Origin: Diaporthe sp. PMI_573 | Taxonomy: Eukaryota > Ascomycota > Sordariomycetes > Diaporthales > Diaporthaceae | Direction: 5' to 3' | Assembly (NCBI GenBank): GCA_021399435.1 | Contig: JAJTUP010000009.1 | Location: 434,001-498,000, forward strand | Length of the DNA: 64,000 bases | Part shown: positions 37,862-48,137 of the stretch, piece by piece | Position numbering within the stretch: position 1 is the stretch's first letter | How the letters are laid out: every line of letters starts with the position of its first letter | Made by a program: the position numbers and the translations under genes | The notes under the pieces: model-generated | Databases searched by the model: none | Told to the model about the DNA's origin: nothing | Seen by the model: the letters and a program-made list of their open reading frames with translations, nothing else

Positions 37862-38844
37862 GATGCCGAGGATGTGTAGATTCTACCAGAGTTTGTGAAG
37901 TCCCAATTCAATTTGATTCCGACTGCACGATGAATATTAGTGTATGCTTCCGGTGATTAGTTGGCCCGTTTCTGTGAAATTGAGGTCACCGCCGATCTGT
38001 AAAGACCGTTGTCAGAGAGGTCGACCTTTCTTGGGGTACAATTGTTTGTATCGCGCCTTTAGTGAGAAATGTTAAAGGCTTGCCTGTTCTCTCCAACAAT
38101 CTACCAGTAATTGACACTGTGAAGCGAAAGAGACGGATCAAGAATGTGTTGTTCGCGCATTAGTGCGCGAAGTTGGCAAAACTCAGAACTGGGCGGCCTG
38201 AGCTGAGAGCTTGAGATGGAGGTCATGCGGACACTGTTGGGTCAAGCGAGAAGATGCCTTGCAACTGTGGCTTGCTCCTTGGACGCTAGGTGCAGGAAGA
38301 CCTGCAGTAAACAACATGCTTCATTGGCCTGCAAAGCCACGCTGAATGCGCTTAATTTGCACTTATCTCCTCAGCTAGAGTCCTGCAGCTGACTATTGCT
38401 GTTGTGTTTCACACCTCTACTCGGTTGCCTCGACCTCGACTTGAACTGCCGATTGGCACAGAATCCACACCGACTAATTAACGAATTTTACGTCGAGTTC
38501 CGCCACTGGAATCCGGCGGCTGAGCATTGCGGCTATGCTGTGTTGAACGCCTCGAGTCCCTGCAGGTCCGCTCCACGACTGTAGAATTCTGCCTCGCGAT
38601 TAGAAATACCGGTCAATCCCCAGGTACTTGGGTACACATGGGAGAGGCCACCACTGTGAAGCCTTACTCATATTTCAATTAAGGATTTTTACCGTAATCT
38701 CAAACTTCTGAGTCACGTATCAGTCCTGGATCGCGACCATATCAAGCAGCTAATTGAACGCTTTCCCCCGAAGAATCACATCCAGTACCGGGCCTCTTCA
38801 ATGTTCAGGCCGAGGCTTGTCAGACGAGCTAGATCGTATAGCAA
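37862..38844. other. Spacer upstream of the CorA-like gene
   Basis: Moderately AT-rich promoter region with no recognisable gene. The open frame at 38396-38584 has no family resemblance. Confidence 0.4.
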
Positions 38845-39878
38845 CTTGCCAAATGTCGTGGCCATCATGTGAGTTAATTCGGGACTGGGCCATCGATGGA
38901 GAACAGCGCACGTAGAACTGGCCACAGATATTGATTGACATCACATAGCGTCACTGGTGTGACAGACGAAGCAAATAGAGCTGTCAGTGATCGCAATTAG
39001 ACCTTCCTCAACATATTCACTGTGCTGAACTGATTTTTAATACAGTTGATTGATGACATCGAGCGTTACGCCGCTGAAATTGCCCCGGACCCCAGTCATG
39101 GACGAGGCAACAATCTATTAGAAGTAAAGCGTGGCAGGCATTTCAGGTTCCTGCAGTCGACTCAGGAAGCCTTCACAGTCAGAATGCCCTGTCTGAATCA
39201 CGCAGGCACGCCAGAGTATTCCCGTGGCGTTGTGCTCGTCAGCATAGCCAAATGTTTGCGAATCTTGTACGTCTTTCACATTCCCTTTACTCCAACTAAA
39301 CGAATGAGAAAAAAGACTAACGACATCACATCAGGAGAGAGTCGAAGGATGTGGAAATTACAGGCTTCATATATGTGCACAAAATGATTGGTAATGAAGC
39401 TTCCACAGATGAGGAGGCAACGATGGTCGAGCAGCTTACATTGTGGCGAAAAATGCTTGGCCGCGACGAACGCGATAGCGTCACGCCACCAACAAAAGTA
39501 ATGCTTTTCAGATCCGAACCATCGTACACCAGGAATCCGGCCAGGGAGGAAAGATCCTTGCTCGTATGGGACAAAGTCTTCTCGATCCCCAGGAACGACA
39601 GGCCATGGGCAGACGCAGGGGTGCACGCGCTGCTGGGACAGATGATATGCCCCTTGACAGTTGATCTTCAGCGTTTGATGGCCAAGAAGAAGCCTCCAAG
39701 ACTGAGAGACACAGAGGTTGGTCGTGTATTCAAGAAACTGCTTCAAAAGGAGATTCACGCAGCAAAACGAAACGGCGAACAGGATGTTGCAAACCAGAGG
39801 GCTGACGAACTGCGTTTGTGGAAGCATTGTGAGTATCCCTTGCTATGTGGAAGTGAATGCCCGTATTGTGGAGGCTAG
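38845..39878 (+). pseudogene. Decayed AIG1/Toc34-type P-loop GTPase
   Basis: The order of motifs of a fungal septin/AIG1-like GTPase is still visible. NVVAIM followed by a TGA stop (about 38860-38880) stands where the P-loop MGxTGxGKS should be. FLQSTQEAFTV and HAGTPEYSRG replace the usual SCT and DTPGFDD segments. After a plausible intron (about 39269-39334, GTACGT..CATCAG) come LRESKDVEITGFIYVHKM, then CPLTVDLQRLMAKKKP and RDTEVGRVFKKLLQKEI. The P-loop and G3 residues needed for GTP binding are not intact. The 3' exon (39335-39878) is still open. It is a pseudogene or a very diverged copy. Confidence 0.42.
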
Positions 39879-41236
39879 GATTAGTGACCTGTCTTGTTTT
39901 CTTCCCTCTTTCTCTTTTTTTCTTTTGGTGAAATATGTGACGTTACAATCTATCAAATGTGTTGAGTATTAGTTTCTGGCAATTCAACAGGTTTAGCCTT
40001 TGCATTACAACGTTGCAATGCAGGAGAGGCACTCGAAAAATGATGTTGGAGGTAGGAGGTTAAGTCAAGATTGGCTATACAGGGAATTTCGCAAGCTTAA
40101 GTCTTGTTGGTGTTTAAGCGTTTACCACTCTATGAAGGCACCGCCTACATACTGCTTAAGAATCGTACGTACACGGATTAAAAACGAAACCACCTTAAGT
40201 CTTGTTGCTAGGGGAGAAGGCTGCGGTTCGTGTGGACTGAGACGGCATCATCATCATCCTGATCATCCTGTATTTGACAGCTCTTTGGGCCGACTTCGTT
40301 TTTCGTGGGCAGCCACCGCATTCTGTTGCTACGTCTTCTCGAAATTGAGTCAGTAAATGAGGGACGCTGGAAGACGAGATGAAGTGATCTTGCGGTTACG
40401 GAGCGCCTCTCTGGGCTTGGGCTGGCGTCGGGGTCGAAAGCAAGACCGCGGGCCGAAAATGCTTGTCTCGTTAGCATGGCGCCAAGAGGTGATTTGACGT
40501 TGGTTATGTCATTTAATTAAGGCTGTGTGGGTATTCGCAAGGTCTGGCCTCCTGGGTGCTCGGCACTTGCTGGGTTCAAGCTTTCTGGCGGTCCTGCCCT
40601 CCGCCCCGGGATGACACATGCGGACCCAGAAGCGGAGGCGGCTACTTCCGTCTCATCGTCCGATGTCTGCCTGGTTGGGATGCTGGAAATCCTACATGGC
40701 AGGGTGAGGTCTCTTGTCGTCCATGAGAAGGCAAGTGGCTGACGGGCGGATCGTGGCCATGCAGGTGTTGGTACGCAGGTGTTGGTACGCAGTGGGCGGA
40801 TGTGGCTGCTCATGTGCTTTTGGCGTCGTCTTCTATACATGCATGCGTGTCTATCTATCTCCTGTGGCTGGAATTGAATTTCTCAGCCGATGCATGCGTC
40901 TTCCGCAGTATCTACTCGTCTATGGCAATGATCGTAGGTAGCATCGGGACGTACGAGTCATCAAGCAAGCAACTCCAGATGTGACTTCGAAGGGCGCTGA
41001 TTTACCGCTCCTCATCCTTCATCTCTTTCCACCACTTGCCAACAGCCAAAGCGCTCGCTTTCCGATACCATGCCTCTCCTCTTGTTTGCGGACAGTTGAG
41101 CCATGTGGCGTTGCTTCGGTCTGCGGCCGTGTATTCGTGGGTGAGGATGCTTGTGGCATCCAGGCTGCTATGACAGCGTCCACGACGGGTCAGGCCGTAG
41201 TGTCGTCCAGGCCATATTGCAAGATATCTCGTGATC
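39879..41236. other. Spacer
   Basis: No gene is supported. A 14-bp direct repeat CTTAAGTCTTGTTG occurs twice about 98 bp apart (near 40096 and 40194). The AGGTGTTGGTACGC duplication lies at about 40765-40790. Confidence 0.4.
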
Positions 41237-42429
41237 TCACTCATCCAGCACCCCATCCGAATAATAATCAAACGCAGCGGGGACCGGCGCCTCCTTGCCC
41301 CTGCCATCGTCAGGGTCCGCGACCTCCTCCCCGCCACCAGGTGCGCCTCCCGAGGGCGGTAGCGCATCGACCTTGCCGACGGGCATGACGACCTCGGGCG
41401 CCATCGTGCGGTCCCCCCTCAGCACGCGGGTCATCCACTGCGCCCACTCCCAGGGCCTGTCGCGCCCGCCGGGGAGGCTGTTGAAGTACTCCCAGCCCAT
41501 GACGCCGCCGAAGCGGGCGTGCTGGCCGACCATGAGCGGGATGACGGACGCCAGGATGTCGAAGGGGATGAAGCCGCCGCCGTTATCGGGGTTCGTGACC
41601 AGTCCTATGACGACCTTCTCCGGGGCCCAGCCCTTCATGAGCAGCATCTCGTACATGATGGGGTTGGAGCAGTCGCCCCAGCCGCAGTCTGGTCGTGGTG
41701 ATTGATGTTAGCGTAATGGCCGCCGGTTGTGATCATCATAAAGTCATGGCATGGGATGTAGTCGCGAACAAAATCAGAGATGCTGAAGAGGGAGGAGAAT
41801 GGAAATAAATAGACTGAGCCAAACTCACAAAACTGGCAGTTATACCACGCGATCTCGCGACCCCTCATGACCTCCAGTGCCTCATAGTCAAACCCGCTAA
41901 GGTTGTTCCTACTATTCAGCAGCGCCGCCGCAACAGGCGCAAACGTGATGATGAAGTCCAGGCCAAAGTCAGCCCTGAGGCGATCGACCAGCCGAATCGC
42001 AGCGCCCAGGCTCATCTCCTCCTCGACGTCAAGATCCAGGCCGTCGAGCCCCCGCACGCGCACGAGGTCGCGCAGCGGGGCATAGTAGCGCTCAAACACA
42101 GCATCGTCGTCGCTGCCCAGGCGGTCCACCGCAAAAGTGCCCTTGGCGGCGCCGCCCAGCATGCCGAGGACGCGGACGCCGCTGGCCTGGAGGACGCGCA
42201 ACTCGGCCCATAGCGTGTGGAAGCGCGGGTGCGAGGGCGGGTGGTCGTTCAGCGTTATGGCGTGCGGGTCGCCGTTGATGTGGATGGCGGCTAGGATGAG
42301 GTGGGTGAGGCGGATGCCCGGCTGGGTCAGGAGGGGGAGGGCCGAGATTGGCTTGCCGTCGGGCGTGTGGTGGGTTTGGTAGTAGGTGATTATCCTGGGC
42401 AGGGCCGGGGGTGAAGGAACGGGAGGCAT
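41237..42429 (-). CDS. GH18-family glycoside hydrolase (chitinase-like)
   Basis: Two exons (42429-41829, 41688-41237; 140-nt intron, GTGAGT..CCAG) give 350 aa. The GH18 catalytic motif DxxDxDxE is intact as DGLDLDVEEE, preceded by the strand VRVLGMLGG and followed by FIITFAPVAAALLN. After the splice comes YCGWGDCSNPIMYEMLL and FGGVMGWEYFNS, which fit strands 6-8 of a TIM barrel. No signal peptide follows the chosen ATG (MPPVPSPPALPRIITYYQ), so the enzyme may be intracellular. The frame is open further upstream (ATG at 42642 or 42696, with a His-rich stretch) almost to the MITE at 42793. Substrate is likely chitin or an N-glycan core; which one cannot be read from sequence. Confidence 0.88.
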
Positions 42430-42792
42430 GGTGGTGGGGTCTGGTGAGGCTGTGGCCTCGGCGGTGCTGGGACGATGGCGGTCGGTGTGATGAGAGTGAG
42501 TTTGGTGGTGAGGGTGATGGGTGTGAGGGTCAGAGCTGCTACGGCCGGCTTGGAGGTGGGGCGTCGTCGGTGTTTCCTGGGGCAGGAGCAGCCTCTTGAG
42601 AACAAAATACGGATCGAGTATGAGCAATGTCTTATAAACCATCAAAAGCCTCCATCTCTGCTTGACCGCGATCAGAATGGATCTGAGGCTGGGCATCAAA
42701 CGTGGAGGAAGGAGTGAGCTTGTGAGTGACAGACAGTGAGATGCTAGCATCTCGCACTGCTGGCGTACAAGTCGGCACGGTGGGTCCATCTC
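42430..42792. other. GH18 upstream region
   Basis: 363 bp between the chosen GH18 start and the MITE. It stays open in the GH18 frame and encodes a His/Thr/Pro-rich stretch if translated. It is either a 5' leader or an N-terminal extension. Confidence 0.4.
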
Positions 42793-43220
42793 AGTCGACT
42801 GATCGGCTCACGCACACCCCCCCTCAAAACAGCCATTTCCCACCAAAACTCACCATTTTCAACAAATCTTTCCTACCTTAATATACTCCATAGAAATATA
42901 ACAAAATATTCATTTGGTAGCAGATTAATCATTCCATACATATAAAATATGATATAGTTCAATTCTATTTTCTATTACTAGTAGATAAATATAAATACTT
43001 AAAATATTTCTTTAATTATTAGTAATAATTTACTAATAATAAAGACTTAATCAATCTATTTTAGACTTCCATTCTTATATTTCAACTATTTTTTAAGCTG
43101 AATTTTAAGTTTTATAAGTATAGGTACTAACGGGAATTAATAAAGCATTATTAAAAATGATGAGTTTTGGTGAGAAATGGTTGTTTTGACGGGGTGTGTG
43201 CGTGAGCCGATCAGCCGACT
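42793..43220. mobile_element. MITE-like element with 65-bp terminal inverted repeats
   Basis: The left end (from 42793, AGTCGACTGATCGGCTCACG) and the right end (to 43220; reverse complement AGTCGGCTGATCGGCTCACG) are inverted copies over about 65 bp, with six mismatches, four of them transitions. The 300-bp interior is extremely AT-rich and non-coding. Total length is 428 bp. No clear target-site duplication is visible (left flank ..TC, right flank TA..). Size, long TIRs and the lack of an open frame fit a non-autonomous DNA transposon of the Tc1/pogo kind; the superfamily is a guess. Confidence 0.85.
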
Positions 43221-43464
43221 TAGCTAAGCAAGTGTCCTCTTACTTGAACAGTATCACCATCTTGATAGCTCGGAATTGCAATTAAGTACAGTGTAATATT
43301 GTCATTTTGTCTCTGCTCAAATTCAATTACATTTGAAATTATCATTGATCAAGAGGGCCATGTCTCAGTCTACCTAGGTATAGTTGTAGGCCGGGCCCCA
43401 TCCGGCCCCGCATTACAAAAGGCTCCATAGATACACATTCGGACCGGTTTTCAACACAGAACAT
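43221..43464. other. Short AT-rich spacer
   Basis: Between the MITE and the tRNA gene. It contains one exact TACCTAGGTA palindrome at 43371-43380. No gene is seen. Confidence 0.4.
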
Positions 43465-43554
43465 GGTTGTATAGTGTAGTTGGTTATCACATCGGATTCT
43501 GATTCATTAATCATTATCCTTCCGGTGACCCCGGTTCGAGTCCGGGTACGGTTA
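43465..43554 (+). tRNA. tRNA-Gln (CTG), intron-containing, possibly degenerate
   Basis: The cloverleaf can be read directly: acceptor GGTTGTA/TACGGTT, D-arm GTGTAGTTGGTTATCAC, anticodon stem TCGGA/TCCGG, anticodon CTG after TT, an intron of about 17 nt after position 37 (TTCATTAATCATTATCC), and T-arm CCCGG-TTCGAGT-CCGGG. The first four acceptor pairs are all G-U type (G1-U72, G2-U71, U3-G70, U4-G69). That is weak for a functional tRNA and looks like transition damage, so the gene may be a pseudogene. Confidence 0.8.
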
Positions 43555-44486
43555 GTTAAAACTTAGATCCCTTTTCTTCCACGACATCATACTAATAAGC
43601 TTGAATAGACCTCAGGATCTTCCAAACGTCTTTTTTGCCTGTTTTGATATTTAATTTTTCCTTTTATCCCCCCCAGGTGAACCGGTTGTGGCTAATCAAG
43701 CTTCGTGGTTCAAATGGGTCTAGCCTGAATAGTGTGTATTGGATGTGGCGCCAAGAAACCGACTTGCATTGCTCCTTATGGAGCTCTCTCCTAGCTCTCA
43801 TATCATCGTGGGAGTCTGTGGTGATTACTGTGTTCACTGTGTTGAGACAAAATTCAATCAAAGAAGGGGTGACGTTGTGCAGGTACCAAATCTTCACTAT
43901 AGTAATGACTAGATGTCGACGGGGCCATCGAAAAGGGAACAGCAGCCAGACCAGTTGTGAAGAAGAAGAGGACGCCAGCGCCGTAGAATGGAGGCAAGTA
44001 GCCAGGTTGGTAAAGGAGGTATCGACAAGACCGTGGAAAAGAGAATAGAAGCCGGACCAACGGCGACCAGACCAGCTACCAAGAAGAGGAGAGGACGCCA
44101 GCGCCGTAGAATGGAAGCAAGCATCAGGATAGCTGCTTTGTCTCTGTATCCCCTCTCGTGACATTTTTCTTTAATAACTTATTAATTATTAAAGCTATAA
44201 GGCTAAGACCTATATATCTTATATACTAATAACCCGGCACACGTACTGGATTACCGTTGTGGCCTTTGCCTTGGCCATTCTGTTTGGCCTTATGGCGACG
44301 ATCCTCGGGGCCCTGCAGCACCGTCAGCGTCAGGTGCGGTACGAAGCACGGGAATTCAAGCGGTGATAGCATGCCAGTCAACAGAGCCTTTTCATGAGTA
44401 TGTCACTACTTGGTAATTTGAGCGAGTGTCGGCCATGTGGCTACAGTATGGAATAGTAAACCAATTAGGCAGCGCTCACTGCCTAA
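43555..44486. other. Repeat-rich spacer with an orphan coding fragment
   Basis: Contains a tandem duplication of about 123 bp (43926-44140) and, at 44233-44367, a 44-codon fragment on plus reading HTYWITVVAFALAILFGLMA, then a basic tail and stop. That fragment looks like the C-terminal membrane helix of a lost gene. No intact gene is present. Confidence 0.45.
43926..44140. repeat. Tandem duplication, about 123-bp unit
   Basis: Two diverged copies in direct orientation. Shared blocks include GAAAAGRGAAYAGMAGCC near 43929 and 44037, and GACGCCAGCGCCGTAGAATG at 43971 and near 44094. Differences are mainly A/G and C/T. Confidence 0.75.
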
Positions 44487-44755
44487 TATCCTATGGGATA
44501 ATATCCTACGGGATACTCTCCTACAGAATAACCTCCTACAGAATAACCTCCCATGGGACACCCTCCCGTGGGACACCCTCCCATAGGACACCCTCCTATA
44601 GGACACCCTCCCGTAAAATAACCTCCTATAGGATAACCTTATATGGGATAACCTCTTGTAGGATAACCTCTTGTACGATGACCTCCTATACCTCTTATCA
44701 GTGTAGGAAAGCAGCCTATGGGAAACCCTCCTGTAAGATAACCTCCTATATGTAG
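44487..44755. repeat. 15-bp minisatellite, array 2
   Basis: At least 14 consecutive units of 15 bp with consensus CCTCCYRTRGGAYAM, for example CCTCCCATGGGACAC, CCTCCTATAGGATAA and CCTCCTACAGAATAA, with interruptions near the right end. The core is palindromic or nearly so, and variation is almost wholly C/T and A/G. The minus strand reads as pentapeptides (RR-L/V-S-Y), an automatic result of a 15-bp unit. Same family as 1392-1585. Confidence 0.85.
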
Positions 44756-45831
44756 AAAACTGGGCAGAAGATAAGCAAGCCACAGTGGCTTTGCAATAAT
44801 CCTTTTCATTGTTTCAAGCGTATAACTCTGTTTCTGTAATAATATGTGTGTTTGTAGTTGCGTTCAAGTGAGAGGTTGCTGCATGAGAGTCTAAGCCCAT
44901 GTATTCTTGACTATCCTCTCGTATACATATACCTCTAAGTTAAGATACAAATGTAGGCTGAAATTTACGCAGTCCAACTTTAGAACAGGGAGGTCTTCTA
45001 CCTATCAAGTCTGTCAACGACGTTTACACTTCGACTTAAGAGAGCGGGGATGATATCAAGAAAGAAAAAGAAAAGGCGAAGATGGTTATGCACCTCTTTT
45101 GTCTCGTTCCGGTCATCTCGGATGTAATGGTATTAAAAAGAGGTAGACAAGAACTAAACAGCACCACCCCTTTCATCACATTCCTGTCCATGCCTGCCCT
45201 TTCCCCTTCTTCATTCGCACACGTACAAATACACCCACAGACATCCCTCTCCCTGTCCCTGTCCCTGAGGACATCACCTCGTCCTCGTCCGCGTCCTTGG
45301 CTGGCAGGGGCGGTTGTCAAGGTAGTATGTAAAGTAGGTTCATTGGGTTTCTTGTTCTGTCTAAGTTTGTACCAAAAGGCCGAAGGGACCTCGGACTACT
45401 TAAGAATACCCCGAGGAGGCCCGCGCATGGTTCCTTCCTGACAGTGGTGGTGACGGAAGGGTCAGGGGCAGGGCCGTCAGTGGTGGCGGCGGCCTCGGCA
45501 GCGGCCTCGGCGGTGGAAGCCTTCCTGGCCCTGTCCCTTAAGACATGTCCTCGTCCTCGTCCTCGTCTTCGTCCTTGTGCCGGGGGCAGCGGCGTCGTCG
45601 GCGGCAGCGGCAGCGGCAGCGGTCCTGGCCCGCTTGCGGCGCGGGCAAGCGCCTTCCTGGACGTGCCCTGGAACTATACATATTCATCCAGTCAGCTCAG
45701 CCAGAGAAGTTTCGCCCAAAGCAAGAATTGACAGAGGGACAATCTTACGGGCTCGCCCTTGGTCTTCTATTTATTTGTTAGCCGACCCATTGTTGTACTA
45801 CTTAAACTTCCAACACTCATAGACAGCTTAC
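44756..45831. other. Unresolved region downstream of the acidic-protein gene
   Basis: Holds two similar blocks (about 45240-45310 and 45525-45600) of repeated TCCTCG/GTCCCT that on the minus strand encode Asp/Glu or Arg/Gly/Thr-rich runs depending on frame. A likely 3' acceptor TATGTATAG lies at 45674-45682. The last exon(s) of the gene at 45832-46258 should be here, but I could not fix frame or stop. Confidence 0.4.
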
Positions 45832-46258
45832 CTTCTTCTTAGGCTCCTCGGCCTCATCGTCGTCGTCATCGTTGTCATCGTCATTGTCGTCGTCATCATT
45901 GTCGTCTTCCTCAGCCTCCTCGGCCTTCTAGAAAGGTGTCAGTGACTGAGGGATCGTGATATACAATGATGGGATGCATCATACGCGCTTCATGGCCCGG
46001 GAGGGCCGAACGGCTGCCCGCAGCAGGGCGAGCTTCTGCTTAGTAGAGACCGGCACAACGGTCTCTACACCATCGCTTTTGACGGCTAATTGCTCATCAG
46101 TACAAATACCTAGGTAGCTTTCATGGCTTAGTGCGACTCTACTTACTGATGTTGGGCTGCTGCTGGGCTGCTGCTCCGGCTGCTATTGTGGCTGCTGTTG
46201 TGGCTGCTGCTTGGCGGACAGCTGTGGGAGCTTTCTTCTTGAGGGCAATGTTGACCAT
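45832..46258 (-). CDS. Ala/Lys-rich acidic protein, 3' end unresolved
   Basis: Three exons (46258-46147, 46085-45985, 45927-45832) splice in frame to 103 codons beginning MVNIALKKKAPTAVRQAAA. Features in order: a Lys cluster, an Ala/Gln-rich stretch (about 18-34), KQKLALLRAAVRPSRAMKRK, then a long Asp/Asn/Glu run and EEPKKK. Composition suggests a nuclear chromatin- or nucleolus-associated protein, but no domain is recognised. A donor GTAAGC follows at 45831; the downstream exon is probably GC-rich sequence below 45673. An 18-bp tandem repeat lies 20 bp upstream of the ATG. Confidence in the splice joints is moderate. Confidence 0.5.
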
Positions 46259-46278
46259 TTGCTGAGCAAGCGCCTAGT

Positions 46279-46386
46279 CTCGAGGCTGAAGAGAACCTCG
46301 AGGCTGAAGAATGTCTTGAGGCTGGAGAGTTTCTCAAGGCTGGAGAGTGTCTTGGGACTGGAGAGTGTGTTGAGGCTGGAGAGAAG
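46279..46386. repeat. 18-bp tandem repeat, six units
   Basis: Six contiguous 18-bp units such as CTCGAGGCTGAAGAGAAC, CTTGAGGCTGGAGAGTTT and CTCAAGGCTGGAGAGTGT. It lies immediately 5' of the acidic-protein gene, in its leader or a short intron. Differences are mostly transitions. Confidence 0.85.
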
Positions 46387-48137
46387 GGGAAGTTCGTCAG
46401 GACCCGCTGTCTGAAGAAAAACAAAAACATCAGTGCCAGTCTAGACCTGCCGCGCTCTTTCCCTGCAGCAGCAAGACTCGCTCCTTCCCAATTGGCGTGG
46501 AACACTCGTGTTCCAACATGTAATTCCGTGCTGAGATGAAAAAAGAATAAGAGAAGTGAAACTGTACCAATTATTGCCTTCTATGTCAACGTCTTACTAA
46601 TAGACTAACTAGAGTATTGGCTGTTTGAAGTGGTGTTTTTAGACAGTTATCTCGTTGTCAATCAGTCTCGACCCCCAGCTGTGTCCACATAGGGCCTCTG
46701 GGCAGGTCAGTTGCAGGAAGGGAGACCACTGCCGCCCTGATCCCGTTTCGTCTTGGGATGAAAGGCCTGTGCCTGCACACCGTGCAGGAACTACCCAGGC
46801 CCGGGTCGCAAATTCGTGCTTGCTGCTCGCAACACAGTGCCCGAGGCCGTGGCCGACTCGAGGAGACCACTACAGCATAGAGATCCTAAATTCTTCTCCG
46901 CTCTTGAATTCAAATACCATAGCTCTCTGCTGTGATCTGATAGGAAGATACCTAGGTAGTCCTCAAGTGCTTGGCCGTCTTTCTTGCTCTTGTTATTATT
47001 CAAAAGGCGGCCCTCGATGAGAAGCTGTTTTCAGTACTAAAAGGAACGATATCAATGGTTCTATAAATTTGGATCCCCAATAAGGATTTAGATGTTTACA
47101 AGTTATAAACCCATGATACAGGGTGATGGTATCGAGGAGACAGGAAGCAAGATGGCAGCACCCTTCCAACCCGTTCCTTTCCTATCCTCCCCTTTCGGCT
47201 CATGTACATGCACTCACAAACACCCCCACCCAGTATGTCCCCATAGAGGAAGGACAAGATACACAGAGAGAGGGAGGGAAACAGAGGAGAGGGAAAGGGG
47301 AGGGAAAAGCACAGTCAGTCTATCTACATACAACAACACTGTACAATCTGCTCAAGATGCCAAAACCCAACAACAAACAAAAGCCCCCCCTTTCGAACTT
47401 CTGTCCGGTCTGTCTGCCTGTCTGCCTGCCCACCCGTCAGTCTCCGATACGAGAGCCCGCTCGGTATAACGTTCCGTTCGCTTCGTGTTCCTCGCCGTGC
47501 CTTCTTCTTCCTCGGGGACTTCTTATTGTACTTGTGAATTCTCCACACCGCACATGCGCTTTGTCTAATTAAAAAATGTGCACACACACACACACAAACA
47601 ACGAAGGCACCGAGTCGAGTCTCCCATCTTTCTTTCTTTACTGCTTCCCCCCCCCCTCCTTCGACCACATCATCCATCATAACATGGGGGAGGCAGCAGA
47701 CAACACCCCCCCACCCCCTTATCATGCATGCATTCCAGTCATCTCATCGACGCATATTTCCCCTGTGTGAACAGCCAACCCCCATCGCACCAATCTAAAT
47801 CACGGAAACATAAAACGCAAGGCCCGAACCCCAATCTTTGTGGACCTGCGGGAGAAACAAAGCCCGCCGCTGCGCCGTGCATGGTTTTCCTCTCTCTCTT
47901 TCAGTCTCTTTTATGTTACGTGTGCCATCATCATCATCCAAACCCGGTTCGCCGTAAAAGTATAGCAGCAGCAAACCTTCCGCCAGCCCCGAACCACAGA
48001 AGGGACCTTTTGGAAATGGGGGAAAAGGTAGCCGGCAGCCAGCAAAAACGCCCCCCGGGTCGTCGTGCCTCCTGAGGAGCCGTTCCACGCCTACACACAC
48101 ACACACACACCCCTCAAGGGTAGAGAGAGGGTTCCGT
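46387..48137. other. Spacer with dinucleotide repeats
   Basis: No gene is supported. (CA)n tracts lie at 47581-47596 and 48093-48110. TACCTAGGTA lies at 46949-46958. CT-rich and C-rich stretches near 47640-47720 fall in the 3' region of VPS1. Confidence 0.45.

Noticed and set aside
42793..43220. Retrotransposon LTR
   Set aside because: The ends are inverted, not direct, repeats, and no primer-binding site or polyprotein is present.
44487..44755. Possible CRISPR-like array
   Set aside because: Units are contiguous 15-bp tandem copies with no unique spacers, in a fungal genome.
45444..45731. Ala/Ser/Pro-rich frame on plus
   Set aside because: Low-complexity shadow of the GC-rich 3' region of the minus-strand gene.
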